Positions 8,369 to 19,883 of a stretch of DNA of 37,457 bases are shown here, piece after piece. This stretch comes from Patescibacteria group bacterium (lineage in GTDB: Bacteria > Patescibacteriota > Minisyncoccia > Phycocordibacterales > UBA9973). Each line of letters begins with the position of its first letter. Within the stretch, counting starts at the first letter, position 1. The stretch is from positions 1 through 37,457 of the forward strand of contig JAUPVQ010000034.1 of NCBI GenBank assembly GCA_030916965.1, given 5' to 3'. The translations under genes and the position numbers were made by a program. The notes under the pieces are model-generated. The model was not told the DNA's origin and searched no databases. It worked only from the letters and a program-made list of their open reading frames with translations.

Positions 8369-8863
8369 ATGGATTCATTTATTTCAACATTTCACATAGA
8401 TTGGAAAATAATAATCGCTCAGGCGATTAACTTTGTTGTTGTCTTTTTAGTACTGTATTTCTTAGCAATCAAACCACTAAAGAAAATAATGTCGGAGCGT
8501 ACAGAGACTATCGAAAAAGGATTAAGTGACGCAAAAGAGAATGCTCTTGTTATCGAGAATTCTCGTAAAGAGTACGAAAAAGTTATAAATGATGCTCGTG
8601 CCGAGGCTCATGTAATCTTTCAAGAAGGCAAGAAGGAAGCAGAGATCAAAAAGACCGAAATGTTAGAGGAGGCAAAGACTCAAGTAGAGAGTATGATTGC
8701 AAGTGGCAAAAAGACTCTCGAGAGTGAGAAGGCTCGTATGGTAGATGAAGCAAAGACTGAAATTGTATCATTGGTAGTAAAAGCCACTGAGAAATTATTG
8801 GGACAAACTGCAGATAGTAAATTGGATGATAAATTAACTAAAAAGATTGGTGATATTAAATAG
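8369..8863 (+). CDS. atpF: F0F1 ATP synthase subunit b
   Basis: Single N-terminal TM then charged helix; operon position. Confidence 0.92.
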   Translation: MDSFISTFHIDWKIIIAQAINFVVVFLVLYFLAIKPLKKIMSERTETIEKGLSDAKENALVIENSRKEYEKVINDARAEAHVIFQEGKKEAEIKKTEMLEEAKTQVESMIASGKKTLESEKARMVDEAKTEIVSLVVKATEKLLGQTADSKLDDKLTKKIGDIK

Positions 8864-8866
8864 TAT

Positions 8867-9274
8867 ATGTCTAATCTCAAGAACAACGACATAGCTTACG
8901 CAATACACCATGCCACCGTTGACAAGACAGGCAAGGAGCTTGATGTTGTTTTGGCAAATACAGCCAAATTCCTCACACGCCACAGATTACTGGGCAAGAG
9001 ATTAAATGTTATTTTCCAGACATTGCATCAAATACAAAATAAGGCAGATGGAATCGTCGAAGCAAAAGTCAAAAGTAAAAACAAATTAAGTCATACGAGC
9101 ATGGAAGAGATAAAAGATTTTTTGAAAAAGCATTACAAAGCCGAAAGCATACACATAGAAGAGGAACTTGATGATAGTTTGATTGGTGGAGTAAAGATAC
9201 AGGCAGGTGAGACAATCATAGATTTAACATTACAGAATCAATTGGGTCAATTACAAAAACATTTACTAAAATAA
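8867..9274 (+). CDS. atpH: F0F1 ATP synthase subunit delta
   Basis: C-terminal [28 protein letters not shown] matches the OSCP/delta signature; operon position. Confidence 0.9.
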   Translation: MSNLKNNDIAYAIHHATVDKTGKELDVVLANTAKFLTRHRLLGKRLNVIFQTLHQIQNKADGIVEAKVKSKNKLSHTSMEEIKDFLKKHYKAESIHIEEELDDSLIGGVKIQAGETIIDLTLQNQLGQLQKHLLK

Positions 9275-9278
9275 GCTT

Positions 9279-10781
9279 ATGAAAAAGAATACAATAATAG
9301 ACAATTTAAAAAAGCAGATCGAGAATTTCAATACTGAAATAAAGGTAGAGAAAGTGGGCAAGGTTGTGGAAGTTTTCGACGGTATTGCCAAAGTAAGTGG
9401 ACTCTCTGATATCAAAGCATCTGAAATGGTGAATTTCGCTGGTGGGGAAGTTGGTGTTGCTCTAAACTTGGAAGAAGATTCAGTAGGTATCATTATTCTT
9501 TCAGATTTCTCCAAGATCAAAGAAGGTGACGAAGTTCGTGCAACAGGCAAGATTTTGGAAGTCCCAGTTAGTGATTCTCAAATCGGCCGCGTGCTCAACG
9601 CACTTGGTGAACCAATCGATGGTAAAGGTGCAATCAAGACTGATAAGTCCAATCCAATCGAAAAAGTTGCTCCAGGTGTTATCACTCGAAAAAGTGTGGA
9701 CCAACCAGTCCAAACAGGTATCAAAGCTATCGACGCGATTATTCCGATCGGTCGCGGACAACGCGAGCTCATTATTGGTGACCGTCAAACTGGAAAGACT
9801 GCAATTGCTATTGATGCGATATTAAACCAAAAAGGCCAAAACATGATTTGTGTTTATGTCTCTATTGGTCAAAAGGATTCCAAGCTACGCAAACTCCAAG
9901 CTCGTTTGGAGGAAGGTGGTGCTATGGATTATACAATCATCGTTTCTGCAGGTGCATCCGAGCCATCACCATTGGCGTACATTGCTCCCTACACTGGAGT
10001 ATCAATCGCCGAATATTTCATGGATCAAGGTAAAGATGTTTTGATTATTTATGATGATCTTTCCAAACACGCTGTTGCTTACCGCGAAATCTCACTTCTA
10101 CTTCGTCGTCCACCAGGTCGCGAAGCTTATCCTGGAGACGTTTTCTATTTGCACTCCCGTTTGCTTGAGCGTGCATGTCGTAGAAATGCTGAATACGGTG
10201 GTGGATCAATTACAGCATTGCCGATTATCGAAACACAAGCCGGAGATATTTCTGCTTACATTCCAACCAACGTTATTTCGATTACAGACGGTCAAATTTT
10301 CTTGGAAACTGATTTGTTTTACAAAGGTATCCGCCCAGCCGTGAACGTTGGATTCTCCGTGTCTCGTGTGGGGTCAAGTGCTCAGATAAAAGCAATGAAG
10401 AAAGTTGCCGGAACTCTCAAGCTCGACCTTGCGCAATTCCGCGAATTGGAAGCCTTTGCTCAATTCGGATCTGATCTCGACGATGCTACAAAGCGCCAAC
10501 TAGAGCGTGGTAAAAGAGCCGTGGAAGTCCTCAAGCAACCTCAATACTCTCCAATCATTGTAGAGCACCAAGTGGCAGTATTGTATGCGCTAGTCAAAGG
10601 GTATATGGATGACATAGCAATCGACAAAATCAAAGAATTCGAAACTGGATTGGTGGAATACACAGAGCGTGCAGTCCCAGCATTCTTCAAAGAAGTTAAA
10701 GAAAAAGGAATGTACAGTGAAGAGTCCGAAGAAGCATTTAAAAAGTCACTAGCAGATTTCAAGCTTTCATTTGTGAAATAA
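9279..10781 (+). CDS. atpA: F0F1 ATP synthase subunit alpha
   Basis: [13 protein letters not shown] Walker [18 protein letters not shown]. Confidence 0.97.
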   Translation: MKKNTIIDNLKKQIENFNTEIKVEKVGKVVEVFDGIAKVSGLSDIKASEMVNFAGGEVGVALNLEEDSVGIIILSDFSKIKEGDEVRATGKILEVPVSDSQIGRVLNALGEPIDGKGAIKTDKSNPIEKVAPGVITRKSVDQPVQTGIKAIDAIIPIGRGQRELIIGDRQTGKTAIAIDAILNQKGQNMICVYVSIGQKDSKLRKLQARLEEGGAMDYTIIVSAGASEPSPLAYIAPYTGVSIAEYFMDQGKDVLIIYDDLSKHAVAYREISLLLRRPPGREAYPGDVFYLHSRLLERACRRNAEYGGGSITALPIIETQAGDISAYIPTNVISITDGQIFLETDLFYKGIRPAVNVGFSVSRVGSSAQIKAMKKVAGTLKLDLAQFRELEAFAQFGSDLDDATKRQLERGKRAVEVLKQPQYSPIIVEHQVAVLYALVKGYMDDIAIDKIKEFETGLVEYTERAVPAFFKEVKEKGMYSEESEEAFKKSLADFKLSFVK

Positions 10782-10793
10782 TAGTTTTAATTT

Positions 10794-11699
10794 ATGGCAT
10801 CGACAAAAGAAATCAAATCACGAATAAAGAGTGTCAAGAACACAAAAAAGATCACCAAGGCTATGGAGCTTGTTGCTGCTTCCAAAATGAAGCGCGCAGT
10901 TTCTAGTACTCTTGCATCTCGATTGTATGCGGAATATTCTTGGCAGATTTTGACTTCGATTTCAGACAAGCTCGATGAAGTAACTCATCCATTTTTCGCA
11001 GAGAATACAGAAGGCAAAGTATTGATAGTGCTTATATCTTCCAACCGAGGGCTATGCGGTGGATACAATGCCCAAGTGATAAAAAAGACAATTTTAAAAA
11101 TCCAATCACTAGAGAATGAACAAGTAGAATTCATTACAATAGGCAAGAAAGGGGATGGTGCTATGCGCCGTACAGGTCAGAATGTTGTTGCATCCTTTGT
11201 CGAATTACCAGACAATCTTGCTCTTTCTGATATTAATTCTATCTCGAGATTGATTGCTACAGAATACAAAAATGGTACTTACATGAATGTGTATGTTGCC
11301 TATACAGATTTTATCTCTGCTTTGACTCAAATACCGAGGATTAGGAAATTGCTACCAGTTACAAAAAAAGAATTAAAGAAAGCAATTCAAGATATCGGAG
11401 ACCAACAATCAAGAGAAATGTTAGATACAAAGATAGATACGAATCAATATGTTTTTGAAGGAGATATAAATACATTAATCGAATCATTAGCGGAGAAATT
11501 GGTCAAAATGCAAATCTATCAGATGATCCTTGAGTCCAATGCTTCCGAGCAAAGTTCCAGAATGGTCGCCATGAAGAACGCAAGTGATGCAGCTGGAGAA
11601 ATGATTGATGATTTGACATTAGTATTCAACAAAGCCCGCCAAGCGTCGATCACGCAGGAAATATCAGAAATTAGTGCCGGTATGGCAAGTGTCTCTTAA
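10794..11699 (+). CDS. atpG: F0F1 ATP synthase subunit gamma
   Basis: KEIKSRIKSVKNTKKITKAMELVAASKMKRA; SSNRGLCGGYN; AMKNASDAAGEMIDDLTLVFNKARQASITQEISEI. Confidence 0.97.
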   Translation: MASTKEIKSRIKSVKNTKKITKAMELVAASKMKRAVSSTLASRLYAEYSWQILTSISDKLDEVTHPFFAENTEGKVLIVLISSNRGLCGGYNAQVIKKTILKIQSLENEQVEFITIGKKGDGAMRRTGQNVVASFVELPDNLALSDINSISRLIATEYKNGTYMNVYVAYTDFISALTQIPRIRKLLPVTKKELKKAIQDIGDQQSREMLDTKIDTNQYVFEGDINTLIESLAEKLVKMQIYQMILESNASEQSSRMVAMKNASDAAGEMIDDLTLVFNKARQASITQEISEISAGMASVS

Positions 11700-11721
11700 A
11701 AAATATTATTAATATTATTAA

Positions 11722-13083
<1,362 letters not shown>

Positions 13084-13090
13084 AAAAACA

Positions 13091-13534
13091 ATGTCAACAA
13101 AATTAGAATTAAAAATAGTTACACCAGAGCGTTTGATTCTCCAAGAAATGGTAGATCAGGTGACTTTGCCAACGACAGAAGGTGAGGTGACAATCTTGGC
13201 CAACCACATTCCTATTATTGCTGGGCTTGCATCTGGCGATATTGTAGCGATGAACGATGGGGAATATGTGCCGATGGCTGTATCTGGTGGATTCGTAGAA
13301 GTGAAAAAGGAGAACAATATCACTATAGTTGCAATCTTGGCTGACTTTGCAGAACATGTAAGCAATATTACTGATGAGGAAATATCGAAAGCAAAAGCTA
13401 AATCCGAAGAATTGCGCAAGCTTGCTCTAGACAAAGGCACAGTGGACTACGAGCATTTTGCAGCTGAACTCGAACGCTCACTCACTCGTGTTAAAATTGC
13501 AGATAAGTGGAAGAGTAAAAAATATCGAAAGTAA
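13091..13534 (+). CDS. atpC: F0F1 ATP synthase subunit epsilon
   Basis: TKLELKIVTPERLILQEMVDQVTLPTTEGEVTILANHIPIIAGL. Confidence 0.92.
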   Translation: MSTKLELKIVTPERLILQEMVDQVTLPTTEGEVTILANHIPIIAGLASGDIVAMNDGEYVPMAVSGGFVEVKKENNITIVAILADFAEHVSNITDEEISKAKAKSEELRKLALDKGTVDYEHFAAELERSLTRVKIADKWKSKKYRK

Positions 13535-13536
13535 AA

Positions 13537-14484
13537 GTGTATAAAATTATTTTATTTTATAAATATGTGTATATTGCCGACCCCAAAATGGAGCGGGATC
13601 TTCAGTTTGAGCTTGCACAGCGCTTAGGATTCAAAGGGCGTGCAATTGTTGCCCATGAAGGTATCAATTGTACTTTTGAGGGTACAAAAGAAGCTTGCGA
13701 GGAATATATGGCAATTATGAAAGCTGACCCACGCTATGCAGATATTCACTGGAAGATAAGTGATGGCTCAGCTGACGGTACATCTTTCCCGAGATTATCT
13801 GTTAAAGCCCGTCCCGAGATTGTGTCACTTCATTTAGGTGAAGAGGACGACATAGACCCAAATCAAACTACAGGAGTTCATTTGAAGCCAGAAGATCTGC
13901 ATAAATGGTACGAAGAAGGCCGAGAATTTCATATAGTAGATATGCGTAATGATTACGAATTGAAAGTAGGGAAATTTGAAGGCACCGTTTTCCCAGATTT
14001 AAATAATTTCCGCGACTTAAAAGAAAATTTAAATAAAATAGAAGACTTGAAAGACAAAACTGTTCTAACTGTGTGTACTGGCGGGGTCCGGTGTGAGAAG
14101 GCTTCAGGATTACTTGTCCGCGAAGGCTTCAAAGATGTATACCAGCTCGACGGTGGAATCGTGAGCTATATGGCCAAATATCCGGGTCAAGATTTCAAAG
14201 GATCACTCTATGTATTCGACAAGCGCAAGGTTATGCATTTCGAAGATAAAGATAAGCACGAAATTATTGGTAGGTGTGAGAAGTGCGATACTCCAAGCGA
14301 GCATTATGTGAACTGCGCCAATCTACTTTGTCATAGACATTTCATCTGTTGTGCAGATTGTCTAGAAGAGCCAGAAGGCAATCATCCATCAGGAGGAGTA
14401 GCATACTGTAATTGGAAGTGTGACCTCAAATGGAAATTATATACAGCAAAGAAGAATCTTTTGAAAAAGTTTGCATATAAATAA
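13537..14484 (+). CDS. trhO: rhodanese-related tRNA uridine hydroxylase (TrhO/YceA-like), GTG start
   Basis: N-terminal acylphosphatase-like part (AHEGINCTFEGT), rhodanese CTGGVRCEKAS, C-terminal Cys-rich CEKCDTPSEHYVNCAN...C. Confidence 0.9.
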   Translation: MYKIILFYKYVYIADPKMERDLQFELAQRLGFKGRAIVAHEGINCTFEGTKEACEEYMAIMKADPRYADIHWKISDGSADGTSFPRLSVKARPEIVSLHLGEEDDIDPNQTTGVHLKPEDLHKWYEEGREFHIVDMRNDYELKVGKFEGTVFPDLNNFRDLKENLNKIEDLKDKTVLTVCTGGVRCEKASGLLVREGFKDVYQLDGGIVSYMAKYPGQDFKGSLYVFDKRKVMHFEDKDKHEIIGRCEKCDTPSEHYVNCANLLCHRHFICCADCLEEPEGNHPSGGVAYCNWKCDLKWKLYTAKKNLLKKFAYK

Positions 14485-15098
14485 TGAATAGTTTTTCTAA
14501 AAAAGAAATAGCTCTATTAAAAAAGTTGAATACTCCTGCCAAGGTGCAGGATTTTATTAATAAAATTCCTTTTAATTTCGAACATAATAAAATAGATACT
14601 ATCAAATCACCTTTGAGAGTTTTGCGCGAGAGGAACTGTCACTGCATAGAGGGTGCAATATTTTCTACGTATGTTTTGTCATTACATGGATACAAACCAA
14701 GGCTTGTACATCTAAAGACTACAACTGATGATATGGATCATGTGATAACTATTTTTAAACAAGATGGCCTGTTCGGTGCAATTTCCAAGACCAATCATTC
14801 AGTACTTCGCTATCGCGACCCAATTTACAAAACTCTACGCGAATTGGTAATGTCGTATTTCCACGAATACTTTTTAAACAATGGTAGCAAAACTCTGCGC
14901 CAATATTCCGCACCACTTGATTTAAATATTTTTGAAGATGGTTGGGATGTGGAAACCGAAGACTTGTGGGGGATAGATGATGAACTCGATAATATTAGGC
15001 ACTACGACATATTTCCAAGAAAAGCACTAAAGAATCTAAGAAAAGCAGAGAAAATAGAAACAGAAGCCGCGAAGTCTGAAGAGTATAAGGCGAAATAG
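14484..15098 (+). CDS. transglutaminase/papain-like fold conserved protein
   Basis: RNCHCIEGAIFSTYVLSLHGYKPRLVHL...DHVITIFKQDGLFGAISKTNHSVLRYRDPIY: plausible Cys/His/Asn catalytic arrangement; ATG overlaps the trhO stop. Confidence 0.65.
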   Translation: MNSFSKKEIALLKKLNTPAKVQDFINKIPFNFEHNKIDTIKSPLRVLRERNCHCIEGAIFSTYVLSLHGYKPRLVHLKTTTDDMDHVITIFKQDGLFGAISKTNHSVLRYRDPIYKTLRELVMSYFHEYFLNNGSKTLRQYSAPLDLNIFEDGWDVETEDLWGIDDELDNIRHYDIFPRKALKNLRKAEKIETEAAKSEEYKAK

Positions 15099-15105
15099 AG
15101 ATAGT

Positions 15106-15134
15106 TTGCAAAAATTCAGAGTTGGGTGTAGTAT
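15106..15134 (+). promoter_or_regulatory. metK leader promoter TTGCAA-17-TAGTAT
   Basis: TTGCAA 15106-15111, TAGTAT 15129-15134. Confidence 0.7.
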
Positions 15135-15149
15135 ACAAATACAATTAAA

Positions 15150-15287
15150 TAGTTTTATCAAGAGTGGTGGTAGAGAATTGGCTCCATGACCCCACAGCAA
15201 CCCCTGTTACGGAAGGTGCTAACTCCAACCTTTATTAAAAAGGAAAGATACTAGTCTCTATCTTTCCTGTATTAACAGGAATTTTTT
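15150..15287 (+). promoter_or_regulatory. SAM-I (S-box) riboswitch with terminator/antiterminator expression platform
   Basis: TTATCAAGAGTGGTGGTAGAGAATTGGCTCCATGACCCCACAGCAACC...GGAAGGTGCTAACTCC matches the S-box core; P4 CCTTT-ATTAA-AAAGG; terminator TTCCTGT-ATTA-ACAGGAA-TTTTTT overlapped by antiterminator AGGAAAGATA/TATCTTTCCT. Confidence 0.92.
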
Positions 15288-15293
15288 AATTTT

Positions 15294-16229
15294 ATGATAA
15301 AAACATGTGAATTCGTGAGCCCAATGCATCCAGACAAAATTTGCGATTATATAGCAGACAGTATTCTCGATGCGTATTTGGAGGGGGATAAAAACAGTCG
15401 CGTAGCGACAGAGGTGATGGGTGGTCACAATCTTATTACTATCAATGGCGAAGTCACTTCAACTTCAAAACCAGATCTAGAGAAAATTGTGAAGGGTATT
15501 GTAGGTGAGAGCTACAAAGTAATTATAAATATTGTTCAACAGAGTCCCGAGATTGCTGCCGGTGTAGACACAGGTGGTGCCGGTGACCAAGGTATAATGA
15601 AGGGCTATGCTACAAGTGAGACTCCTGAATGTCTACCACTTGAATACACACTGGCTCGCAATTTGTGCCAAAAGATTTTCGAAGTGTATCCGTATGATGG
15701 CAAGACTCAAGTAACTATCGAAGACGGTGTAGTTACAACTGTTGTTGCAAGTTTCCAAAATGCAAAAAATGCAGAATTGTTGCCATTAGTCCAAAGTATA
15801 ATTACAGCGAAAGAGTATCTTATTAATCCAGCTGGTGAATGGAATCAAGGTGGATTTGATGCCGATACCGGACTCTCTGGACGCAAATTGATTATCGACA
15901 ACTATGGTCCAGAAGTTCCAATTGGTGGGGGCTCATTTAGTGGCAAGGATTATACAAAGGTTGATCGCTCTGGTGCATATATGGCACGCAAGATCGCAGT
16001 AGAAATATTGAAAGCACGTGGTGGAAAAGAAGTGTACACCAAGCTCGCATATGCAATCGGCAAAGCTGAGCCTGTAATGGCAGTTGCGGTAATTGATGGC
16101 AAAGAGGAGCAAATCACAGGCTACAACCTTACTCCAAAAGGTATAAGAGAATTTTTGAAATTAGATACTGTGTCATACAAAGACACTTGCACTTGGGGAC
16201 ATTTCGGACACAATTTTAATTGGGATTAA
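15294..16229 (+). CDS. metK: S-adenosylmethionine synthetase, compact form (311 aa)
   Basis: HPDKICDYIADSILDA; GAGDQGIMKGYATSETPECLPL; GGGSFSGKDYTKVDRSGAYMAR; downstream of a SAM riboswitch. Confidence 0.95.
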   Translation: MIKTCEFVSPMHPDKICDYIADSILDAYLEGDKNSRVATEVMGGHNLITINGEVTSTSKPDLEKIVKGIVGESYKVIINIVQQSPEIAAGVDTGGAGDQGIMKGYATSETPECLPLEYTLARNLCQKIFEVYPYDGKTQVTIEDGVVTTVVASFQNAKNAELLPLVQSIITAKEYLINPAGEWNQGGFDADTGLSGRKLIIDNYGPEVPIGGGSFSGKDYTKVDRSGAYMARKIAVEILKARGGKEVYTKLAYAIGKAEPVMAVAVIDGKEEQITGYNLTPKGIREFLKLDTVSYKDTCTWGHFGHNFNWD

Positions 16230-16268
16230 ATACACTTGCTAAAATTAAATATATGGTACAATAAATAC

Positions 16269-16331
16269 ATGAGATACATAGATGTCATTTCTCATAGTCG
16301 ATTTATTAATAGTTTAAAATTAAATATATGA
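16269..16331 (+). CDS. 20-aa leaderless upstream ORF MRYIDVISHSRFINSLKLNI
   Basis: TGgTACAAT at 16257-16262, ATG 6 nt later; stop TGA overlaps the ATG of the next gene (ATGA). Confidence 0.5.
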   Translation: MRYIDVISHSRFINSLKLNI

Positions 16332-17518
16332 AAAAATATAAGTTACATGCGTTTTTATTTGCATTTGCAATAATGTTTACTACATTTTCAGCTTTTGCTG
16401 AAGAGAGTAAGGACGGAGCACTTGTTCCATCTACACGAGAGGATATTAAAAACAAAAGAATGGAAGTAAAAGGTGAGTTCAAGCAAGAACGCGAAGATTT
16501 AGAGGATGAGCGCGAAGCCATGCGTGAAGGTATTAAAAATACTCGACTTGAGGGCAAGGAAGGTATAAAAGCTGAGAGAAAGAATTTCCAAGATGAGCGT
16601 AAGGACCTAAAAGAACAAAAAAAGGGTCAAGTAGCAGGTATTCGTCAAACAGCTGCAACTGAGGTTGCAAAATTGCGAGAAGATCTGAAAGCAAAAGTCG
16701 AGTCAGGTGAGATTAAAAAGGAAGATGCTTACAAGGAATTCAATGAAGCTGCAAAAAAAGAAAGAGAGCAAGCAAAGGAAGAAATCAAAAAAGCTAGAGA
16801 AGATTTTCAATCAACATTGAAAGAGAACAAAGATGATGTAGAAAGTGTTGTTAAAGAAAAGAGAGAGAGTCTCCTACAAGGTATTCAAGACAAAAGGGAG
16901 TTATTCAAAGAAGAATTTGAGGCAAAAAGAGAGGAAATGAAAGCCGAGCGTGAAGCAAACAAGGAAGCCTTTAAAAAAGATCTAGAGATAATAAAGGATC
17001 AAAATAAAAAGGTAAAAGTAGAGGATATTGCAAATAAGATTGATGAAGTAAATACAAAAATTACAGAAAGTTCATCTAAGTTGGTAGACAATCTAGAAGC
17101 AGTACTGATCAAGATTGAGTCTCGTGCCGACAAAGCAGCTGCTAATGGTGTAGATGTGTCTAACACACGCACATTGATAGCAAGTGCAGAGAGTGCAATA
17201 GCCTCTGCTCGTGCAGCAATCACAACACAAGCTGGTAAGGTCTATACTATTGATATAGTAGACGAGGCTACAGTAAAGGATACAATTAAGTCTACACGTG
17301 ATTTATTGCGTGCTGATGCAGAGGTTATGAAAGCAGCTATCAAGTCCGCTCACAAAGCTGTGAGAGCTTCTGCTGAATCATTAAAAGTAATTCCAAAAGT
17401 AGATGAACTCGAAGTTAAATCTTCAGAATCTAGTGAGGTATCAACTCCAGTTTCAGCAACAAACACAACAGAGACAGAAGCAAAAGTCGAAACAAATGAA
17501 CAAGCAACTACTAATTAA
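16328..17518 (+). CDS. secreted, highly charged coiled-coil protein
   Basis: Signal peptide MKKYKLHAFLFAFAIMFTTFSAFA, then long Glu/Lys/Arg-rich helical region. Confidence 0.8.
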   Translation: MKKYKLHAFLFAFAIMFTTFSAFAEESKDGALVPSTREDIKNKRMEVKGEFKQEREDLEDEREAMREGIKNTRLEGKEGIKAERKNFQDERKDLKEQKKGQVAGIRQTAATEVAKLREDLKAKVESGEIKKEDAYKEFNEAAKKEREQAKEEIKKAREDFQSTLKENKDDVESVVKEKRESLLQGIQDKRELFKEEFEAKREEMKAEREANKEAFKKDLEIIKDQNKKVKVEDIANKIDEVNTKITESSSKLVDNLEAVLIKIESRADKAAANGVDVSNTRTLIASAESAIASARAAITTQAGKVYTIDIVDEATVKDTIKSTRDLLRADAEVMKAAIKSAHKAVRASAESLKVIPKVDELEVKSSESSEVSTPVSATNTTETEAKVETNEQATTN

Positions 17519-17529
17519 TTTTAATCTAT

Positions 17530-17769
17530 ATGAATAAAAATAATACAATCATTTCAATTATAATCATTGTTGTGGCAGGGGTCATTGGGTATTTATTGTT
17601 CAAATATTTCCCTAAACAAGAGGAAGTTCAATCTCCAGTTCAGCAATTAGACACAGAGACACAAGCTGATACTACAACTTCAATCGATGAGAATTTGAAC
17701 TCTATTGATACCAATACTAGTACTGATGCAGACCTGAAAGCAATTGATGACCAGTTAAATAATCTTTAA
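17530..17769 (+). CDS. small single-pass membrane protein
   Basis: TM IISIIIIVVAGVIGYLLFKYF followed by an acidic Ser/Thr-rich tail. Confidence 0.7.
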   Translation: MNKNNTIISIIIIVVAGVIGYLLFKYFPKQEEVQSPVQQLDTETQADTTTSIDENLNSIDTNTSTDADLKAIDDQLNNL

Positions 17770-17779
17770 TTCTTTCAGT

Positions 17780-17810
17780 AAAATCCCCTCTATAAACGAG
17801 GGGATTTTAT
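17780..17810 (+). terminator. intrinsic terminator
   Basis: AAAATCCCCTC-TATAAAC-GAGGGGATTTT. Confidence 0.85.
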
Positions 17811-17824
17811 GTTATAATAACGGG

Positions 17825-18379
17825 ATGGATATTTTAGCACACACACTTTGGGCCAACTATGGGGTTCGTATCGCCAATAAGAAAATTAAAGATAACAATA
17901 AAAAAATCCCAAAAATTAAAGTTTTTTGGACATCATTCTTTGGGATTTTTCCAGATTTATTTGCTTTTACTATTCCATTTGTAATTGGAATATATAGTAT
18001 TTTAATTACAGGTGAATCATTTAGTTCTATGAGGTCACATCATGGGCCTGTTGGTGGTTTGAATATTGCTGGGACATTATATCAATACAGCCATAGTCTG
18101 GTAATATGGGCGACAGTTTTTATAATTATTTGGTTTTTGTACAAGCGGCCACGCTTCGAACTATTTGGCTGGCTGCTACATATACTCATAGATATTCCAT
18201 CACACGCAATAGAGTTTTATCCTACACCATTTTTATTTCCGTTTTCAGAATACAGATTCCCATATGGTGTATCTTGGGGTAATAAGTACTATATGATTAT
18301 TAATTATTCTCTACTATTGATAGTTAGTATTTATATGATAGTAAAATATAGTAAGCACAAGAAAAATGTCCGAAAATAA
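17825..18379 (+). CDS. YdjM/DUF457-like membrane-bound metal-dependent hydrolase family protein
   Basis: MDILAHTLW N-terminus, GIFPDLFAF, LLHILIDIPSH histidine motifs; multi-TM. Confidence 0.65.
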   Translation: MDILAHTLWANYGVRIANKKIKDNNKKIPKIKVFWTSFFGIFPDLFAFTIPFVIGIYSILITGESFSSMRSHHGPVGGLNIAGTLYQYSHSLVIWATVFIIIWFLYKRPRFELFGWLLHILIDIPSHAIEFYPTPFLFPFSEYRFPYGVSWGNKYYMIINYSLLLIVSIYMIVKYSKHKKNVRK

Positions 18380-19616
18380 ATACGACACTATAGTAGTAGG
18401 TGGAGGAGCTTCCGGCTTGATGGCTTGTGGCCGACTTGCCGAGCAAGGCTATAGGGTGTTGCTTGTCGAGAAGAATAAAAAGCTTGGCGAGAAGTTGAGG
18501 ATTTCTGGCGGGGGACGATGCAATATCACCAATGGTGAAAAGGATATTCACAAATTCGTCGCTACGTATGGCAAGAAGGGCAAATTTCTTTATTCAGTTT
18601 TCGACCAGTTCAGCCCAGCCGACACTTTCAAATTTTTTGAATCTCGAGGTTTACCACTTGTGATCCAAGCGCGCCAAAGAGCATTCCCAAATACTGAACG
18701 AGCAGAGGATGTAGTAAAATTAATGGAGAATTATGCCCAAGGTGGGAAGGTAACTATCAAGACAGGTTCGCCTGTCACACGTATACATTCCGAGAATAAT
18801 TTAATTACTGGTATAAGCTGTGGCAAAAATTTATATACTGCCAAGGATTATATTTTTGCCACAGGGGGAGTCTCACACCCCGAGACAGGTTCAACAGGTG
18901 ATGGATTCAAATGGCTGAGAGATCTGGGTCACAATATAGCAGAGCCTACGCCATCTATCGTTCCATTGGCCACAAACGAGAGCTGGAGTCATGAGCTCGC
19001 AGGAGTGTCACTCTCATTTATGAAAATTACATTTTTTGTGGAAGGCAAAAAAGCATTTTCAAAAACAGGCAAAATTCTTTTTACCCATTTTGGATTATCT
19101 GGGCCATTGATTCTCAATAGCGCAACAAAAGTATCGGATCTACTATATGATGGGCAAGTTACAGCGAAGATTGATGCATATCCCGATACAGACCTAGGTG
19201 CCCTAGATAAAAGACTCGTTGCAATTTTTGATATAAATAAAAATAAAATTCTTAAAAATATCGTAAAAGAATTTACCCCAGAAGGAACTCATAAAGGTAT
19301 ACTTATGCTATTGGCAGACAAAATTGATTTGGAAAAGAAAGTTCATTCCATAAGTCGCGATGAGCGCAAGCTGATTGTACATTTATTGAAAGCTTTGCCA
19401 CTTACAATTGACGGATTGATGGGATTCGACCGTGCTGTAATAGCAGATGGTGGGGTACCGCTGGAGGAAATAGACATGCGTACAATGCGATCCACAATAA
19501 TAAATAATCTTTATATAACAGGAGATTTACTTCACATTAATCGCCCATCAGGTGGATTCTCTTTGCAGTTAATCTGGAGCACAGGTTATGTGGCAGGTAG
19601 TCATGCAGGCATTTAA
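18366..19616 (+). CDS. NAD(P)/FAD-dependent oxidoreductase, HI0933/YhiN family
   Basis: VVGGGASGLMACGRLAEQGYRVLLVEKNKKLGEKLRISGGGRCNITN. Confidence 0.92.
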   Translation: MSENKYDTIVVGGGASGLMACGRLAEQGYRVLLVEKNKKLGEKLRISGGGRCNITNGEKDIHKFVATYGKKGKFLYSVFDQFSPADTFKFFESRGLPLVIQARQRAFPNTERAEDVVKLMENYAQGGKVTIKTGSPVTRIHSENNLITGISCGKNLYTAKDYIFATGGVSHPETGSTGDGFKWLRDLGHNIAEPTPSIVPLATNESWSHELAGVSLSFMKITFFVEGKKAFSKTGKILFTHFGLSGPLILNSATKVSDLLYDGQVTAKIDAYPDTDLGALDKRLVAIFDINKNKILKNIVKEFTPEGTHKGILMLLADKIDLEKKVHSISRDERKLIVHLLKALPLTIDGLMGFDRAVIADGGVPLEEIDMRTMRSTIINNLYITGDLLHINRPSGGFSLQLIWSTGYVAGSHAGI

Positions 19617-19631
19617 TGCTATAATTATTTT

Positions 19632-19865
19632 ATGATTTATATAGATGTCCGTACAAAAGGTGAATATGATAGTGGTCACAAAGATGGCGCACTCAATCAC
19701 GATATTATGGAGATGATGGAAGGCAAGTTCCCAAACCTCCCAAAAGATTCCGAAATAATCTTGTATTGCGAATCTGGCAACCGCTCAATGATGGCCAAGG
19801 GCATGATGGAAGGTGTAGGTTTTACAAATATTACCAACGGCGGTAGCTATAGTGATGTAGCTTAA
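19632..19865 (+). CDS. rhodanese-like domain protein
   Basis: YIDVRTKGEYDSGHKDGALNH...ILYCESGNRSMMAKGMMEGVGFTNITNGGSY. Confidence 0.88.
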   Translation: MIYIDVRTKGEYDSGHKDGALNHDIMEMMEGKFPNLPKDSEIILYCESGNRSMMAKGMMEGVGFTNITNGGSYSDVA

Positions 19866-19883
19866 TAGTGGTATAATATTTAT

